DNA from: Solen grandis
Taxonomy: Eukaryota > Mollusca > Bivalvia > Adapedonta > Solenidae
DNA length: 64,000 nucleotides
Direction: 5' to 3'
Assembly: GCA_021229015.1 (NCBI GenBank)
Contig: CM037790.1
Coordinates: forward strand, 53,856,901-53,920,900
Shown in pieces: positions 11,699 through 22,307 of the stretch. Both the position numbers and the translations under genes were made by a program. The notes beneath the pieces are model-generated. The model was given only the letters and a program-made list of their open reading frames with translations. It made no database searches and was not told the DNA's origin. Position 1 is the stretch's first letter; each line of letters starts with the position of its first letter.

Positions 11699-11893
11699 TT
11701 AACAGTCATCAAATGAATAAAACTGAATCCTTGTGGTGCTCTTTTCTTCCACAAGCCTTGGACTGGGTAGTTTCTTCAATATGCTGGCTACACATTCCTG
11801 TGAGACATCTGGTCGAAGTGGCCACTTGTATAATTCGCCAGATTTCTCCATATATTGCAGTCTGAACTCTGAGTTGGACAATACTTCAACAAT
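11699..11893 (-). CDS. Transposase-like gene, last exon
   Basis: After acceptor TTAACAG it reads IVEVLSNSEFRLQYMEKSG, ELYKWPLRPDVSQECVAS, ILKKLPSPRLVEEKS and ends in FDDC and TAA. The 'Kw P...D...V..iL..LpsP' pattern is the usual C terminus of this family. It joins in phase 0 to the 12794-12869 exon. Confidence 0.65.
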   Translation of the reverse strand: MVEVLSNSEFRLQYMEKSGELYKWPLRPDVSQECVASILKKLPSPRLVEEKSTTRIQFYSFDDC

Positions 11894-12793
11894 CTGTTAA
11901 TTTTATAGAAGAAAGTAAATAGCATGTATACACATTAAAATGGATTGAGTTGTTTAAAGCTCTGTTAGCTTAATGCTCTGTTAAGAGAAACATTTATATC
12001 TACATAGTCCAAGATTAATGAAAATTAACCATTATATTTGCTTGGAAATTAAGAAATCTTGTCTTTCTGCAATCAAAATGTCCAGGAATTAAAATGTTTA
12101 CAGAAAAAAAGAGAATATTTTGAAATTACAAAAGTGGTATTAACTGATCATTATAACTCAGCTCTATTTTTATTGGTTTGAACTACATAATTAATTTGAT
12201 GTGTTACTTAGAAGAATGTCCTAATTACAAAATGAAAAGTAAAATTTAGAGGTATTTCAGAAAATAGGGTACATGTTATTTACAATGATTTAATGGCAGG
12301 GTTTCTATTACAAGCATTATACAATCTCATGTTTGTGTATTGCTCCAATAATGGTCACATTAATCATTACATGTTGTACTAGGTAAGTGGTATATAATTT
12401 TTGTATACATTTATAATGGACACTTTATCCAGGCTGATTGAGAGCAGTAAAGGTTTTTGAAATCTGAAGATAGACCTGTGTAGTATCAATAAGGTAAATG
12501 TTTCAACTTTAATACATAATAAATATAACATGCTAACATAAAAAAGGAACACAGAAAAGTAAATTGTCACTTTACTTTTTAAAAGGTAAGTGCTGAACAA
12601 TCAGCTTTCATTCTAGGACATGTGGATGAGCACTTAGTATTAAAATGTAAAAAAAGTGTGTTCTTCTATTGTTTTTTTTTAAATAAGTTTCTTGTTGTTT
12701 TTTATTTTGACATTTTACACATGTCTTAGAATGAAACCAAGTTTTCATAGAAAAATAAAGTTAACTTCATAAGATTCAATGGCAATGTTATAC

Positions 12794-12869
12794 CTCTGCT
12801 ACAAACTCCATGTGGCGCTTTCCAACTTCGAGTTTGACCAGAACAAACTCTCCCTCTTTGTACATATGC
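12794..12869 (-). CDS. Transposase-like gene, exon (C-terminal domain start)
   Basis: Acceptor CTATCTCAG and donor GTATAA flank 76 bases encoding HMYKEGEFVLVKLEVGKRHM then EFVAE. The 'GefVlVk...' strand pattern starts the family's C-terminal beta-rich domain. It ends in phase 0. Confidence 0.65.
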
Positions 12870-13043
12870 CTGAGATAGGACAACAAACTTAAGTGTGTTT
12901 TTTTCTTTTCAGTTTTATTCAAAACAATACAGCATGATGAAACAATACATTATGGTGCTGTTATTTAATGTTTAAATTATGAATGCAGTTATTGTTCTTT
13001 TACTTCATAAGCACGCTGAAAATTTATTTGATTTGTAACTTAC

Positions 13044-13137
13044 TCTTCCTGATTTAATTCCTTCATTAGTGATTCTGCAGAAATGGGCTCTTCAAAAATG
13101 GATACAATTGATAGGTCAAGGGCACCAAAACTACAGT
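13044..13137 (-). CDS. Transposase-like gene, exon (acidic segment)
   Basis: Acceptor ATTTTCAG and donor GTAAGT flank 94 bases that read CSFGALDLSIVSIFEEPIS then AESLMKELNQEE, joining in phase with the next exon (E/HMYKEGEF). Intact splice sites argue that this part was recently functional. Confidence 0.6.
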
Positions 13138-13605
13138 CTGAAAATAGATGATGAAAGTCATATAATTGAGTTAAACATAAATCTTGTTTTATAAAATTTT
13201 ACAATGTTATTATTTAATCCCTCAAACACTTGCATGATGATATGATCAGTTTGGTCTGATGGGGAACCAAAATGTTCAGTCAAGTTGGTTGCCACCATAT
13301 ACCCTACATAATATTGTAGTGTTCTGTAAAGTCAATCAAATATATTACTACATATATAAATAACGTGCGGTTCCAGGAATTTTCATTGGGGGTGGGGGAT
13401 GGCATTGGGCGCAAAAAACGCCACAGAAATTTCGAATTTTAGAGAGGGGGGGCACCTATGAATCTGTCCTTGTATAATGTAGAAGACAAGGCTTCAAATT
13501 TCATAAATATACAAAATGTTATGGGTGTAAGAAGTCTAATGTGGTCAGAAATACATTTTAAAGTTACCTGTTAAAGTGATAAAATAATGCAATATAAAAC
13601 ATTAC

Positions 13606-13786
13606 CCATATCTATTGGTATATCATCATCAGGTAAGGCAGGTTGGATCTCTACATCAGGTAAGGCAGGTTGGATCTCAACAGGTAAGGCATTTGGTCAG
13701 GTTGGGTTGGATTCAACATCAGGTTGGATCTAAGTCATGTTGGATCTCAGGTAAAGCAGCTTGGATCTCATTGCCAGGTAACAAAG
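13606..13786 (-). pseudogene. Linker exon made of a degenerate 27-bp repeat
   Basis: On the minus strand, between an acceptor (CATCATAG) and donor (GG/GTAATG), lie degenerate copies of a 27-base unit GAGATCCAACCTGCCTTACC plus GATGTA, coding EIQPALPDV in one frame. The acidic repeat changes frame and meets stop codons (TGA) in every frame, so the linker cannot be translated end to end as assembled. The last few codons (PIDM) join in frame to the next exon (DCSFGALDLS). Confidence 0.45.
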
Positions 13787-13903
13787 CTATGATGAATTAA
13801 AAAACCAAAACAGTATAATTATGTCAGAATGGAATTGTAATATAACTTTTACTAAAATGAATATGAACCAAGTAACTTGCTATATTTATCAAATTATTTC
13901 TTA

Positions 13904-15127
13904 TTATAAAAGGATACGTTTCATTTTTACATCTTTCCAGTTTTCTACATACTGATGCTGAAGACAGAGGTCATACCGCTTGTTAATACACTCTGTACAA
14001 AAACATGATAATCGCCTAGTTCTGATTGCGCCTCGTTTAACACCGATGACAGAGTGTAGTGCTCTGGTTCCTGGAACTGTCCTTGCATCCCTTTCAGGCC
14101 TGTCATGAGAAATTGTAACTCTGTCAACATACAAAAATGTTCTGCGTTTGTGAAAACATGCACCGTCGTCTGATTGGCCTTTCTTTTCCAATGTTGCATG
14201 CACCAAGTCGTAGAACATCTTGGCATTGGATATGGTGGCAACCTTGTTTTTGACGGACCTGGTGGCTTTTGATTTTAATACACCTGCCTCCCCATCACAC
14301 CTATTCTTACCATGCCTTGAACCATAAAAACATCTCTCTATGGTAATTCCGTAATCGTCAAGGCTACAGCTGACATCCATGAATGGCACCTTAGACTTGT
14401 ACTGAGCTGCACATCCATCACTTATGACATATGCATGTTCGAAGTTGGCATTTCTTGTTACCTTTAGATGATGTATAATTTTCGTCATGAAACAATGAAC
14501 AGCATGGCTGTCATGCAAAAGATCATCTGATATTATATCAATGCATTCGTCTACAATTTCATTGTCCCTGGGACATCTGTATAATGCTATACAAGGGTGG
14601 ATTGTAACAGAGTCTTTTGCCCAGTGTGCCCCTTGTATTTCATTTTGTGAAAAACATGTATAGTTCTCTGCAAAATCTATGGTAAGGGATACTGTTTTAT
14701 CGGGTAAGGATTTGTTCAAGATCCCAAACTGTACTTGCTGCCATTGTGCCTCAAAAAGATGACGCGATAGAAACTCTACTTCTGTGAGAAGTTCCGAAAC
14801 TAAATCTGTCGGCGAACCAGACACTTCAATTTCTTGTCGCTTATTTATTTCTTTTCCTGTTTTAGGATTAACAGTTTTAACAATATCCCACTTATTCCAT
14901 TTGACTACCTGGTCATTGGCATTGGTCAGCGGTTGCAGTTTTTGTCTCAGCACTTCAGTTCCACAGTTACGGCACTGTCTATCAATGCATGTCAATTTAT
15001 GAAATGCCTCCTCTTCCTGTTTTTTACATAGACTTTCATTTACAGCAGTGAACTCATCATCAATTTTTAAGTCATTTCTGTTTAATGACTGTGCCAGTTT
15101 GTTTAAGTTTTTAATTTTAATTTTACA
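13904..15127 (-). CDS. DDE/RNase H-like core of the transposase-like gene
   Basis: The frame opens at 15127 in the A-run region where the middle segment ends, and reads 407 codons. N-terminal CIDRQCRNCGTE looks like a CxxxxCxxC metal knuckle. The core has LTIDFAENYTC, IQGAHWAKDSVTIHP, DDLLHDSHAVHCF, VISDGCAAQYKSK and CFYGSRHGKNRCDGEAGVLK, giving a plausible D-D-D/E triad with the GxRHGKxxCDG block. A C-terminal CFCTECINKRYDLC is a second Cys cluster. A likely 5' splice site (GAT/GTAAAA, exon end near 13931) precedes the stop, because family proteins continue into further exons, which are seen downstream. The first codon listed by frame callers, TTG at 14995, is not a real start. Confidence 0.68.
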   Translation of the reverse strand, partial: CKIKIKNLNKLAQSLNRNDLKIDDEFTAVNESLCKKQEEEAFHKLTCIDRQCRNCGTEVLRQKLQPLTNANDQVVKWNKWDIVKTVNPKTGKEINKRQEIEVSGSPTDLVSELLTEVEFLSRHLFEAQWQQVQFGILNKSLPDKTVSLTIDFAENYTCFSQNEIQGAHWAKDSVTIHPCIALYRCPRDNEIVDECIDIISDDLLHDSHAVHCFMTKIIHHLKVTRNANFEHAYVISDGCAAQYKSKVPFMDVSCSLDDYGITIERCFYGSRHGKNRCDGEAGVLKSKATRSVKNKVATISNAKMFYDLVHATLEKKGQSDDGACFHKRRTFLYVDRVTISHDRPERDARTVPGTRALHSVIGVKRGAIRTRRLSCFCTECINKRYDLCLQHQYVENWKDVKMKRILL

Positions 15128-15470
15128 TTTTCACAATTGGTTGATAGAGTTTTCTGTATTTCTGCGTAAGAACTTGTTTTGGGCGCAATTTGGAAAATTT
15201 GTCAAGTGACATCTTCTGTTGTGGGTTTACGTCATTCCACCGTGACCATGCAGTCCTCAGAGACATTTGCATAACATGTTTTTGTTCAAGATCTTTTTTA
15301 ACTACTTTCTTGTCTGGTACTAAGATAGAATTTGTGTCACTCTGATAAAATTCATGAACTTCCTTCTCTATTTCTGTAGGTATTGCATCCTTCCTGCGTT
15401 TTTTCTGGGCCTCTCGTGTGTACCCTTCTTGGAAATATTTCCTCTTTATACCAGTGGCAGCACACAACAT
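15123..15470 (-). CDS. Middle segment of the transposase-like gene
   Basis: Contains ATGIKRKYFQEGYTREAQKK, EIEKEVHEFYQSDTNSILVP and MSLDKFSKLRPKQVL, the family's conserved helical block before the catalytic core. The frame is open upstream of the ATG at 15470 as far as SLTDKLKLKKM, overlapping the end of the N-terminal segment, which shows a frameshift rather than an intron. It stops at TAA 15123-15125, immediately after an AAAA run (GTGAAAATG). Confidence 0.6.
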   Translation of the reverse strand: MLCAATGIKRKYFQEGYTREAQKKRRKDAIPTEIEKEVHEFYQSDTNSILVPDKKVVKKDLEQKHVMQMSLRTAWSRWNDVNPQQKMSLDKFSKLRPKQVLTQKYRKLYQPIVKM

Positions 15471-15481
15471 TTTTTTCAGTT

Positions 15482-16195
15482 TTAACTTGTCAGTAAGACT
15501 TTGGAAAGATTACTTAGAAACTCTCTTCTGCGCTTTTTCTGCTTGTCTGACAATCCTTGGAGTGCATCATGTGCCTCTTTTACACAGTTTAGCATTTGGT
15601 TAAGATCTTTTTTGGCAGTGGGTGTTCCAATTCCCTCAGAATCAAGGGCTGCTTTTCTTTTTGGAGTTACATGTGTTGTAAGCCCTTTAATAATTTTTGC
15701 ATATCTATCGGGCGTTCTGGGAAGATTTTTTGACACACGATATACAGCTTTCTTGATGGCTACTGGTGACATCAAAGTGTCGGATTTGGCAGATGTAGAT
15801 GGTGGAATTTGTTCAATTCTTATTTCTTTCAGTGTTTGGTTACCCCTCTTAATCCTCTTTTGAGCAGCATCCTTTTCTCTAATCCTTCTTTTCTTTTGTG
15901 GATGCAAAGCAGCCCTATACTTCCTTTTGTATTCTGTTTGTTTTTTCCTTTTTTCAAGTGTCTTTTTTTCTTCCTGCCTCGTTTGTCTAGGGGAAATCTG
16001 GTCATTACTCAAGGATTTCATTTTTTGTCTTTCTCTATAAAGTCTCATTCTAAGTTTGGACTGTTCAGCATTCTTCTTTCTTTCTTCATCTGTCCATTTG
16101 TTTCTTGCATCTTTCATGTAAGCAGCATGATTCACTTTTCTGGAGTCTTCTGACTGGACGAGTGCTACTTTAAATTTCCCTTTAGCGGTCTTCAT
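15482..16195 (-). CDS. N-terminal basic segment of the transposase-like gene
   Basis: Strongly basic and Lys/Arg-rich: NKWTDEERKKNAEQSKLRMR, RLYRERQKMK, KRKYRAALHPQKKRRIREKD. This 'RxxRERQK...' start and the later KNLPRTPDRYAKIIKGL are typical of the family's N terminus and suggest nucleic-acid binding or nuclear localisation. The frame is open upstream to 16255, but a TTTACAG acceptor just before the ATG at 16195 suggests the codons upstream are intron. It ends in TAA at 15482; the next family segment continues in a different frame that overlaps this end. Confidence 0.6.
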   Translation of the reverse strand: MKTAKGKFKVALVQSEDSRKVNHAAYMKDARNKWTDEERKKNAEQSKLRMRLYRERQKMKSLSNDQISPRQTRQEEKKTLEKRKKQTEYKRKYRAALHPQKKRRIREKDAAQKRIKRGNQTLKEIRIEQIPPSTSAKSDTLMSPVAIKKAVYRVSKNLPRTPDRYAKIIKGLTTHVTPKRKAALDSEGIGTPTAKKDLNQMLNCVKEAHDALQGLSDKQKKRRREFLSNLSKVLLTS

Positions 16196-16255
16196 TTTAG
16201 TTTTTTTTCTGTAAATAACATGTCTAATTAAGTTTATCTCCTTAGTACCATACAT

Positions 16256-16745
16256 ATATTGTAAATATTCCCAAAATAAAACAATTATAAGCTCCTTTAA
16301 CTTCTTTATACTATTAAGATAGAATCTATTACATAATAATGGAATTTATGTTAAAAAGAAAGTTAATGGGGCTTATAATTGTTTTGACATCAATATTTTT
16401 TAATGTTTTGAAATACCATACTGCAAAGTCTATCTTGGATTTAGAAATTTTCTTTTTTAAAAGAACAAAAACATATTATATGCCAACATCTCTCTGAGGA
16501 CTGTATGGTCAAGGTGGAATAGTTTATAACTCCAACAAAATTAAAGTTGCTAAGGAGGAGACATAGGACCACCCCCACCCCCAAAAAAACAAAAACAACA
16601 CCCACCCCGACGGACGAACTACACCCCAACCCACATCAAAGTAAAGATTATACTGTGATAACAATGTATCAAATAAAGCAAACATAGAATGTTTCTTGCA
16701 TATATATATATGAACCCAAATTATCAGCTTATTCTCATTTTATCC
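16256..16745. other. Gene-free stretch upstream of the transposase-like gene
   Basis: AT-rich with a C-rich patch (16566-16630). Any untranslated first exon of the minus-strand gene would lie here or further right; none is identifiable. Confidence 0.35.
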
Positions 16746-17600
16746 GATTGTAATTTCACGTAACCAAAGACAGATATCAGTATCTGTCAAGTTACGTGAA
16801 ACTGATTTTTTTTAATGTCATATTCAATAATACAGAAAAACATCGTAAACAGCAATATAAAACTTTTAAATCAGTTTTATTCAACTTCGTAACAAACGTA
16901 AAGATTATTAATTAGTTTAAGTCACTTGAAAACTAATAATTACAATCACGTAACGAATGACAGACAAAAAAATCTGTCCTAGTTACGGAGTGTTTACTTC
17001 CGTTTCTGTACGATCTGCGCACAACCCTCGGGTTTTCCAAAAAATCTCATCAATATTCATAAGATTCTAGGTCACGAACTTATTTTCATACTCTACCGAA
17101 ACACTGTTTCATTGTTTAAAACTTATTTAAACGTTATTTTTCAGTTTCAATCATCATTTTATATATTTTTATGAAATAAAAGTAAATTCACGTAACTTAC
17201 CAAATTCACGTAACGACAGGACCGACAAATTTCATCTTCTGCCTATCGGCTGTTCCATCCATCAAAGAATTGCAAACTGCGTTCCATAAATAGATTACCA
17301 GGATGTAGCAGCGCACATGCGCAGTAACAGCAGAAAATGGAAAATTCCACTCGCCAAAAGGTGAAAGAGTAATAACTCCGTAACCGATTTAAGTAGGACA
17401 GACATGTCGGTCACTTTCAATTTCGAATAATATAAACGAAAAAAGACCCCGAAACAGGTTTATTGCACTTCTATAAAAAAAAAGATATTTAGTTAAGGTG
17501 GTTTATGATGAAATAAAGGTTATTTTCAATATTGCTTAATTTATATGAAACGTCGATTCCGTGGTACATGAATGACCGACGTTACGTGAAATAACGGGTC
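16745..17600. repeat. Cluster of TTACGTGA-type inverted repeats
   Basis: TTTCACGTAAC at ~16754 pairs with GTTACGTGAAA at ~16791, enclosing a second nested pair ACAGATA/TATCTGT. A similar nested pair (CACGTAAC...ACAGA/TCTGT...GTTACG) follows at ~16946-16987. Further single copies occur at ~17189, ~17208 and ~17580 (GTTACGTGAAATAACG). It could be a decayed palindromic element or a cluster of bZIP-type sites. A GCGCACATGCGCAGTA motif at ~17310 resembles half of an NRF1 site. Confidence 0.5.
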
Positions 17601-18315
17601 AATTTATATATCGTTTTTCTAATAATTTGACGAAGTTAATGTGATGAAAAAATAGTTATTTTTCGACAGACACAATGCCTTTTAATACTGGTCGTGATTT
17701 AATAGGCTGATATGTTCAATAGGGATGTTAAAAGTAAACTTTAAATTTGGTATGTCCGTTTGTCCTTCTTTTTGAAATAAAAAAATGACGTTTTGGGGTG
17801 GTATAGGTCAATTTAAAAAAAAACAAAACACAATTGCACATCAGTTTTATTTATATTATCTCTTTAACATATTGCCATGCCATTAGATTCAATTAGCATT
17901 TTCTGAGGTTTAAAGGGAAATTTATTTGTGGATTTTTTGTTGCTTTGTGCTAAAATGCTGAAGAGCAAATTCAGAGTCATTTAAAAGTTTAATCATGTTA
18001 TGTAAAAGTTAAATCAACCATTTTAACCAACTGCTTTCATTTTCTTCCCGTACAAAAAGCCCTGTGTCTTTCAAACTATCATGATAAATTCTGCTAGTTT
18101 ATTTTTCGAACACCATTCACATCGTGTAACTGCAACTGATAATACAATATATTATATTATCTTCAATTAATAAATTTCAGAATTTTACTTCCATGAAATT
18201 AATGGTCAGGATTGATTTCATGAATGTCTGCCATGATTGCTAAAATGAAGTTGATCTCTTGTTTGTCATTTGATTTCCTTATAGAAAAAATCATCTTGAA
18301 TATGCTGATGTACAC
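17601..18315. other. Gene-free stretch
   Basis: Nothing recognised apart from AT-rich sequence. Confidence 0.4.
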
Positions 18316-18351
18316 TGGTGAGCGTTTATGGCCTTTGGGCCTCTTGTTTTT
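18316..18351 (+). mobile_element. Orphan 3' terminus of a hairpin-ended element
   Basis: GGTGAGCG, then GGCC-tttg-GGCC, then TCTTGTTTTT match the 3' ends at 41244-41283, 47471-47508 and 59459-59498. No matching 5' palindrome was seen upstream, so this is probably a remnant. Confidence 0.55.
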
Positions 18352-19265
18352 GTTTTGTTTTTTAAATTCAGCTCTTTACCTCATAAATTTTCTTGTACAA
18401 ATAAATGATTTGATGAATAAAATCAAGTGAATTTTAGATTGTATTTATGAAACTAGATTTTCTTTTTGCCTTGTAGACTGCAGAATCTGAACTACAGTTT
18501 TTTAGGAGCTGTTTATAAATATGGGTCTGCTCTGTTTGCCAATTCATAAAAAAAATGAGTCTATATGAAGAGAGACTCGGAGAGAGTTGTAGTGTATTGC
18601 TGTGGTTGAAGGCAGTCACACAATTGAGAGGCGAGTGTGTATTGCAGGATGTAGTGATGTCAGTGACAGGAAGCATGTCGCTACACTGATACAATGTAAG
18701 GGTCAGGCTGTTGACAACCCCAGTCAGCTCTGTGCTAGTGTCCCAGTGGAGTACTACAGTTTTTGTTGTGTTCAGTTTAGTGTGTGTAAAATAGTCTTTG
18801 TATTTTAAAGGTTTATTGTGTTTCAAAGGATATATATATATATATGTTTGAAGTGTTAAGCTTTTTGTGAAAATATTTTTAATGTATTTTTTTGGAAAAA
18901 AAATTGGTTTTTAATAGTTGGCTAAAGAAAGCAAAAGTTGTTTTTAGTTACAGGTTGAAAAAAAATGGTTTGGTAGGTTGGCTTTATTTTTCTTAAGGCT
19001 TTAAGAGGGGACCGATCAGTATACTTGAAGTTGCTAGGTTATTCTGTAGAAAAAAATTCAGCTGTGTTCTGTGATATTTTTTTCATCAGGAAAGTAACAA
19101 ATGTTATATTTTTCTGTAAGAAAAATCGATTGGCTACAGATCATGCTATCTTTAAAATTTGATTGGTTTATGAGTTTGGTGATTTGGTTTGTTAAACCTT
19201 TTTTTTTGTCGTGGTTATTAATGTTAGTTATTAGTTATACACATGATCTGTATCAAACTTTAATT
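18352..19265. other. Gene-free stretch
   Basis: Contains a short TA microsatellite (18828-18846). A GC-richer patch at 18600-18770 has no frame or splice pattern I would call an exon. Confidence 0.4.
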
Positions 19266-19267
19266 TA

Positions 19268-19550
19268 TAGACCTCAAATCCTACACGTCTGCCCCGAAAT
19301 CGTGAGGTCGTGGGTTTAATCCCTGGCTGCAACATATCAAAGTCATAAAAAATGGCACTGGTATAGCTCCCTTGCTTGGCACTCAGCATTCAGGACTAGT
19401 TGGCCAGGTGTCAGGATAATATGACTGGGTGTGGTATCATGCCACATGCCTGTGGTGTGATTCTGCAGTGTGGAAGCACTATATCTGTCTCAAGTCGACA
19501 GTCTCCAAATGACTGAAATACTGTTGGTGGGACTTTAAATCCAATATCAA
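19268..19550 (+). mobile_element. tRNA-derived SINE, near full length
   Basis: A tRNA-like head with a decayed B box (GTCGTGGGTTTAATCCCTGG), a linker AAAAATGGCACTGGTATAGC and CTCCCTTGCTTGGCACTCAG, and a body GTGTCAGGATAATATGACTG to GGGACTTTAAATCC. It is the best copy of the family also at 1036, 26207, 29827 and 37430. Confidence 0.75.
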
Positions 19551-19565
19551 ACCTACATGAGTTTT

Positions 19566-19645
19566 TGTAACCAGGGGTCTGGGGACACCAAAAATTGGGA
19601 AGGGACTCCAGAATTGACATGCCAGGTGTTCTGTTGGGACACTTT
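19566..19645 (+). repeat. Interspersed repeat (partner 57640-57722)
   Basis: ACACCAAAAATTGGGAAGGG, ACTCCAGAATTGACA and GCCAGGTGTTC are shared, in reverse orientation, with 57640-57722 inside an intron of the centrosomin-like gene. Confidence 0.6.
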
Positions 19646-19649
19646 ATAC

Positions 19650-20324
19650 TTTTCCAATTAAAAGTAAATTGAATAGTCACATTTGTTGAAAACCTATGTA
19701 AATTTTTGTAATCACCTTCATAAAACTTCCCTATTAGCAACCCTCTTTGATGAATTCTTACTTTTTAACCAACTGTTATGTGAATAAAGCCATCATATGT
19801 CTGGACTCGAATTTTCAGAAGGGTATCCTTAATTTCAAAGATACCTGGCTCAAAAATTAGTGTCAAATGCTGGAAACACCATAAAATGACTGAAATGTAT
19901 ACTAACCAAACAACTTTAAAGTCACTTTGATAATTCTAGCATTCAATGAGAGCAAATAAGAAGGCTGAAGTTACTGCAGTGAAATGACTTCAAATTAATA
20001 TTACGTTTTAATTATCAGACTTAAGTGTCTAGTCAAGTCCAATCTGAATCAAACTTGATGTTTAATTAGAATATTAAGTATGATATATGGAGTTGCACTG
20101 TGTTGGTATTGAAGTAAGTACCTTTGAGGTCAAGGTTTCCATGTGTAATATGAATTGGCTGCTCCTTGGTTATAATTTTTCGAGGTGGTAGACAATTCAG
20201 GGATTGATGTGAAACTACTTATTCATTTAGCTTAAGTTATCAGTCAGGTTTGATTACTCCTGATAGAAGTAAATGCAAATTATTGTCCATTTTCAGAAGA
20301 GTAGAGTGCAATGTCATTTGGGTG
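19650..20324. other. Gene-free stretch
   Basis: Nothing recognised. Confidence 0.4.
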
Positions 20325-20480
20325 GCTCTTGTTGCATCACCTGCTGTAAGCAGGGCTCATACATAGGAATCACTTTCCTGTTATCTGTCTGTCTGTCACA
20401 CTCTTTCTGTCATACTTCAGCAGGGACACAAAGCATGTGTTCCAAGGCACACTTTTCTTTTCTGAGCAAAGGAGAAGTAG
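20325..20480 (+). mobile_element. 5' fragment of a hairpin-headed repeat
   Basis: TCACCTGCTGTAAGCAGGG, GATCACTTTCC-like sequence, GTCTGTCTGTCACACT and CATGTGTTCCAA are shared with 57816-57942. The palindromic start followed by a GTCTGTC simple repeat follows the same plan as the other hairpin-headed elements. Confidence 0.5.
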
Positions 20481-20664
20481 AGTGAGAATAGAGTATTATG
20501 AGAAGGGGCAGACTTTTTTAATGTTTTGGATGAATTGTTATATAATTGGGCAACACCATTTGTTACACAAAAAAAATGAAGGATAAAAAAAAGTCCTCCA
20601 AATAATATGAATAAGCCCAACCCCTAATGCTTAGCTATGGTTTCTGGTTAAATCCTAAACCTAA

Positions 20665-20691
20665 TGATGATGATGATGATGATGATGATTA
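20665..20691. repeat. (ATG)n trinucleotide repeat
   Basis: Nine consecutive ATG/GAT triplets. The poly-Met frame starting here is an artefact. Confidence 0.9.
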
Positions 20692-22300
20692 CACCAGTGG
20701 ACTCTACATATTTAACTTGTGCTTGTGGCTTCTTTGTTTACCAAATGGCAGCTAAACATCTGGCATCATTCCTGGAGAGACAGTTGAACATTCTCCAGAC
20801 CGACACAGCATATTACTGCCTGACCTTCTGTCTGGCTCCCTTTGAAAATTAATTGCAAGCATATGATTGCATTTTGAGTTAGTGAAACATTTAGTGAATA
20901 GGGGAGAGGTTTGGGGGCTTGCAGATGAGTCAAAAGAAGCTGTGTGAGTTTTAAAGGGCAGACTAGAGAGGCTGTGTATGGGTGAAGTTTACGGGACTCT
21001 GCTCTGTTTGTGTGTTAACAGGAGAGAAAGGGACAAAGGATTTAAATTTTGGTAATTATTTTTCTTATTTCTACTTCAACATTGAGTTGAAAATTTCAGA
21101 TTATTGAAATGGTTTGAATGGTAGAACTCTAGGTGTCCGGGTTCTGCTTATGTTGAGATCAAGTTTTTACAGCCGTGTGGCTCTACCACAAGAGGGTTTC
21201 TGAAGTGTCTTTGTTTTAAATGGAAAAAGGGGTCTGGGTGTTGAGTCACCATGCTTATCAATCGCTATATCTCATGATTTTCTTGTGTTCATAGGGATTG
21301 GGTATTTTTTTCCAATCATTGATGAATTTCCGTAATATAACTTATTTTTGAAAAAGAAAGAGATTGTTAATTTTGAACTTTTGGAAGTACATGTTTCCTG
21401 TTAAGATCACAATTATAGAAGGTAGATGCTGATAGTCTTGATTTGAATGTTTTGTCTGCAGACTGCTTATTTGACCTGAAATTAATGCTTTGCTTCTGTT
21501 GGTTTCTGATTTGATGCGTTTCTACATTTCCCAAGTCTAGACATTAATTTACATGAAAATCTCAGAAAATTATTTTTTGTGTTTTCTTAATGTCATACTG
21601 TATCAAAAGTTTGTCATATAGACATTTTGAAGGGCGTTTAATTTTAAAGAAATCATTTTTTTTAAACATGCTAAGTTCTGTCAGTTCATTTGACTGATTC
21701 ATGTGATATACAGTCAGCTGTTTGAATAAGAGTCTGTACATTTTGAAAAATTATCAAAATATTATTGGAATTAGTTGCTATCATCTTACAAGAAAAGGCC
21801 TTTATTTTGTAAACTGTATTGTAGAAACCTAGACCCTGAACTACTGACAATTTAACACCATCTTCCAAACAGTACAATAACTTTTCAGGCTGATCACATT
21901 CTTACTGGTTGCTAAATTCATTTCTTAATGGCAGCCTTCACATGTACAAGAGAGTTGCCCATTAGAAGCTATTTTAACTGCACTTTATTTACATCAAGCT
22001 GCTAAATTGCAGCCATTATATCCTTTCTCTAAATTGCAGTGAAATTGAGACCAGCTGAAAGCAGGCAGCCGTTTGAATCCCATTATGTTCCACACATTTA
22101 ACTTTCAATTCTCACGGAAATTTAAATGAATATGTTAATGTAAGAGTTAGTCCCAGGACTAGAGATAGGATTACCCACAGTCTCTTCTTGGAGCCATGCA
22201 AGTTAAATATTGATTCACCATTTAATGCTTGATTTGCCTGATGGTGATTGTGACAGAATTACAACTGCAACTGTTAAATACTTAGATTTATTTTAACTGA
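20692..22300. other. Gene-free stretch
   Basis: A coding-like patch at 20740-20850 (MAAKHLASFLERQLN frame) has no splice sites or homology I can recognise. Nothing else stands out. Confidence 0.35.
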
Positions 22301-22307
22301 CTGAACT

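Larger units (their letters stand above)
11699..16195 (-). pseudogene. Transposase-like gene of an uncharacterised invertebrate family, frameshifted
   Basis: Gene-level entry. Reading leftward: a basic N-terminal region (start ATG at 16195-16193 giving MKTAKGKFKVALV), a frameshift, a helical segment with EVHEFYQSD and FSKLRPKQVL, a second frameshift, a DDE/RNase H-like core, then small exons ending at 11699. The order basic domain, 'FY.sD', 'FskLRPk', 'DFaENY', 'SDGcaaQYK', 'GSRHGKxxCDG' is that of a large uncharacterised family seen in many invertebrate genomes, which I recognise from its motifs. Candidate catalytic acids are D in IDFAENY, D in ISDGCAAQYK and D/E in CDGEAGVLK. Two frame breaks plus a degenerate linker argue for a decaying copy, but assembly indels in A runs could cause the same. 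No terminal repeats were found. Confidence 0.6.

Noticed and set aside
13945..14241. 98-residue minus-strand alternative frame
   Set aside because: Overlaps the transposase-like core in another frame and lacks the family motifs.
15501..16153. Plus-strand hydrophobic frames resembling membrane proteins
   Set aside because: They are antisense shadows of the Lys/Arg-rich minus-strand frame; antisense of AAG/AAA-rich code gives Phe/Leu-rich peptides.
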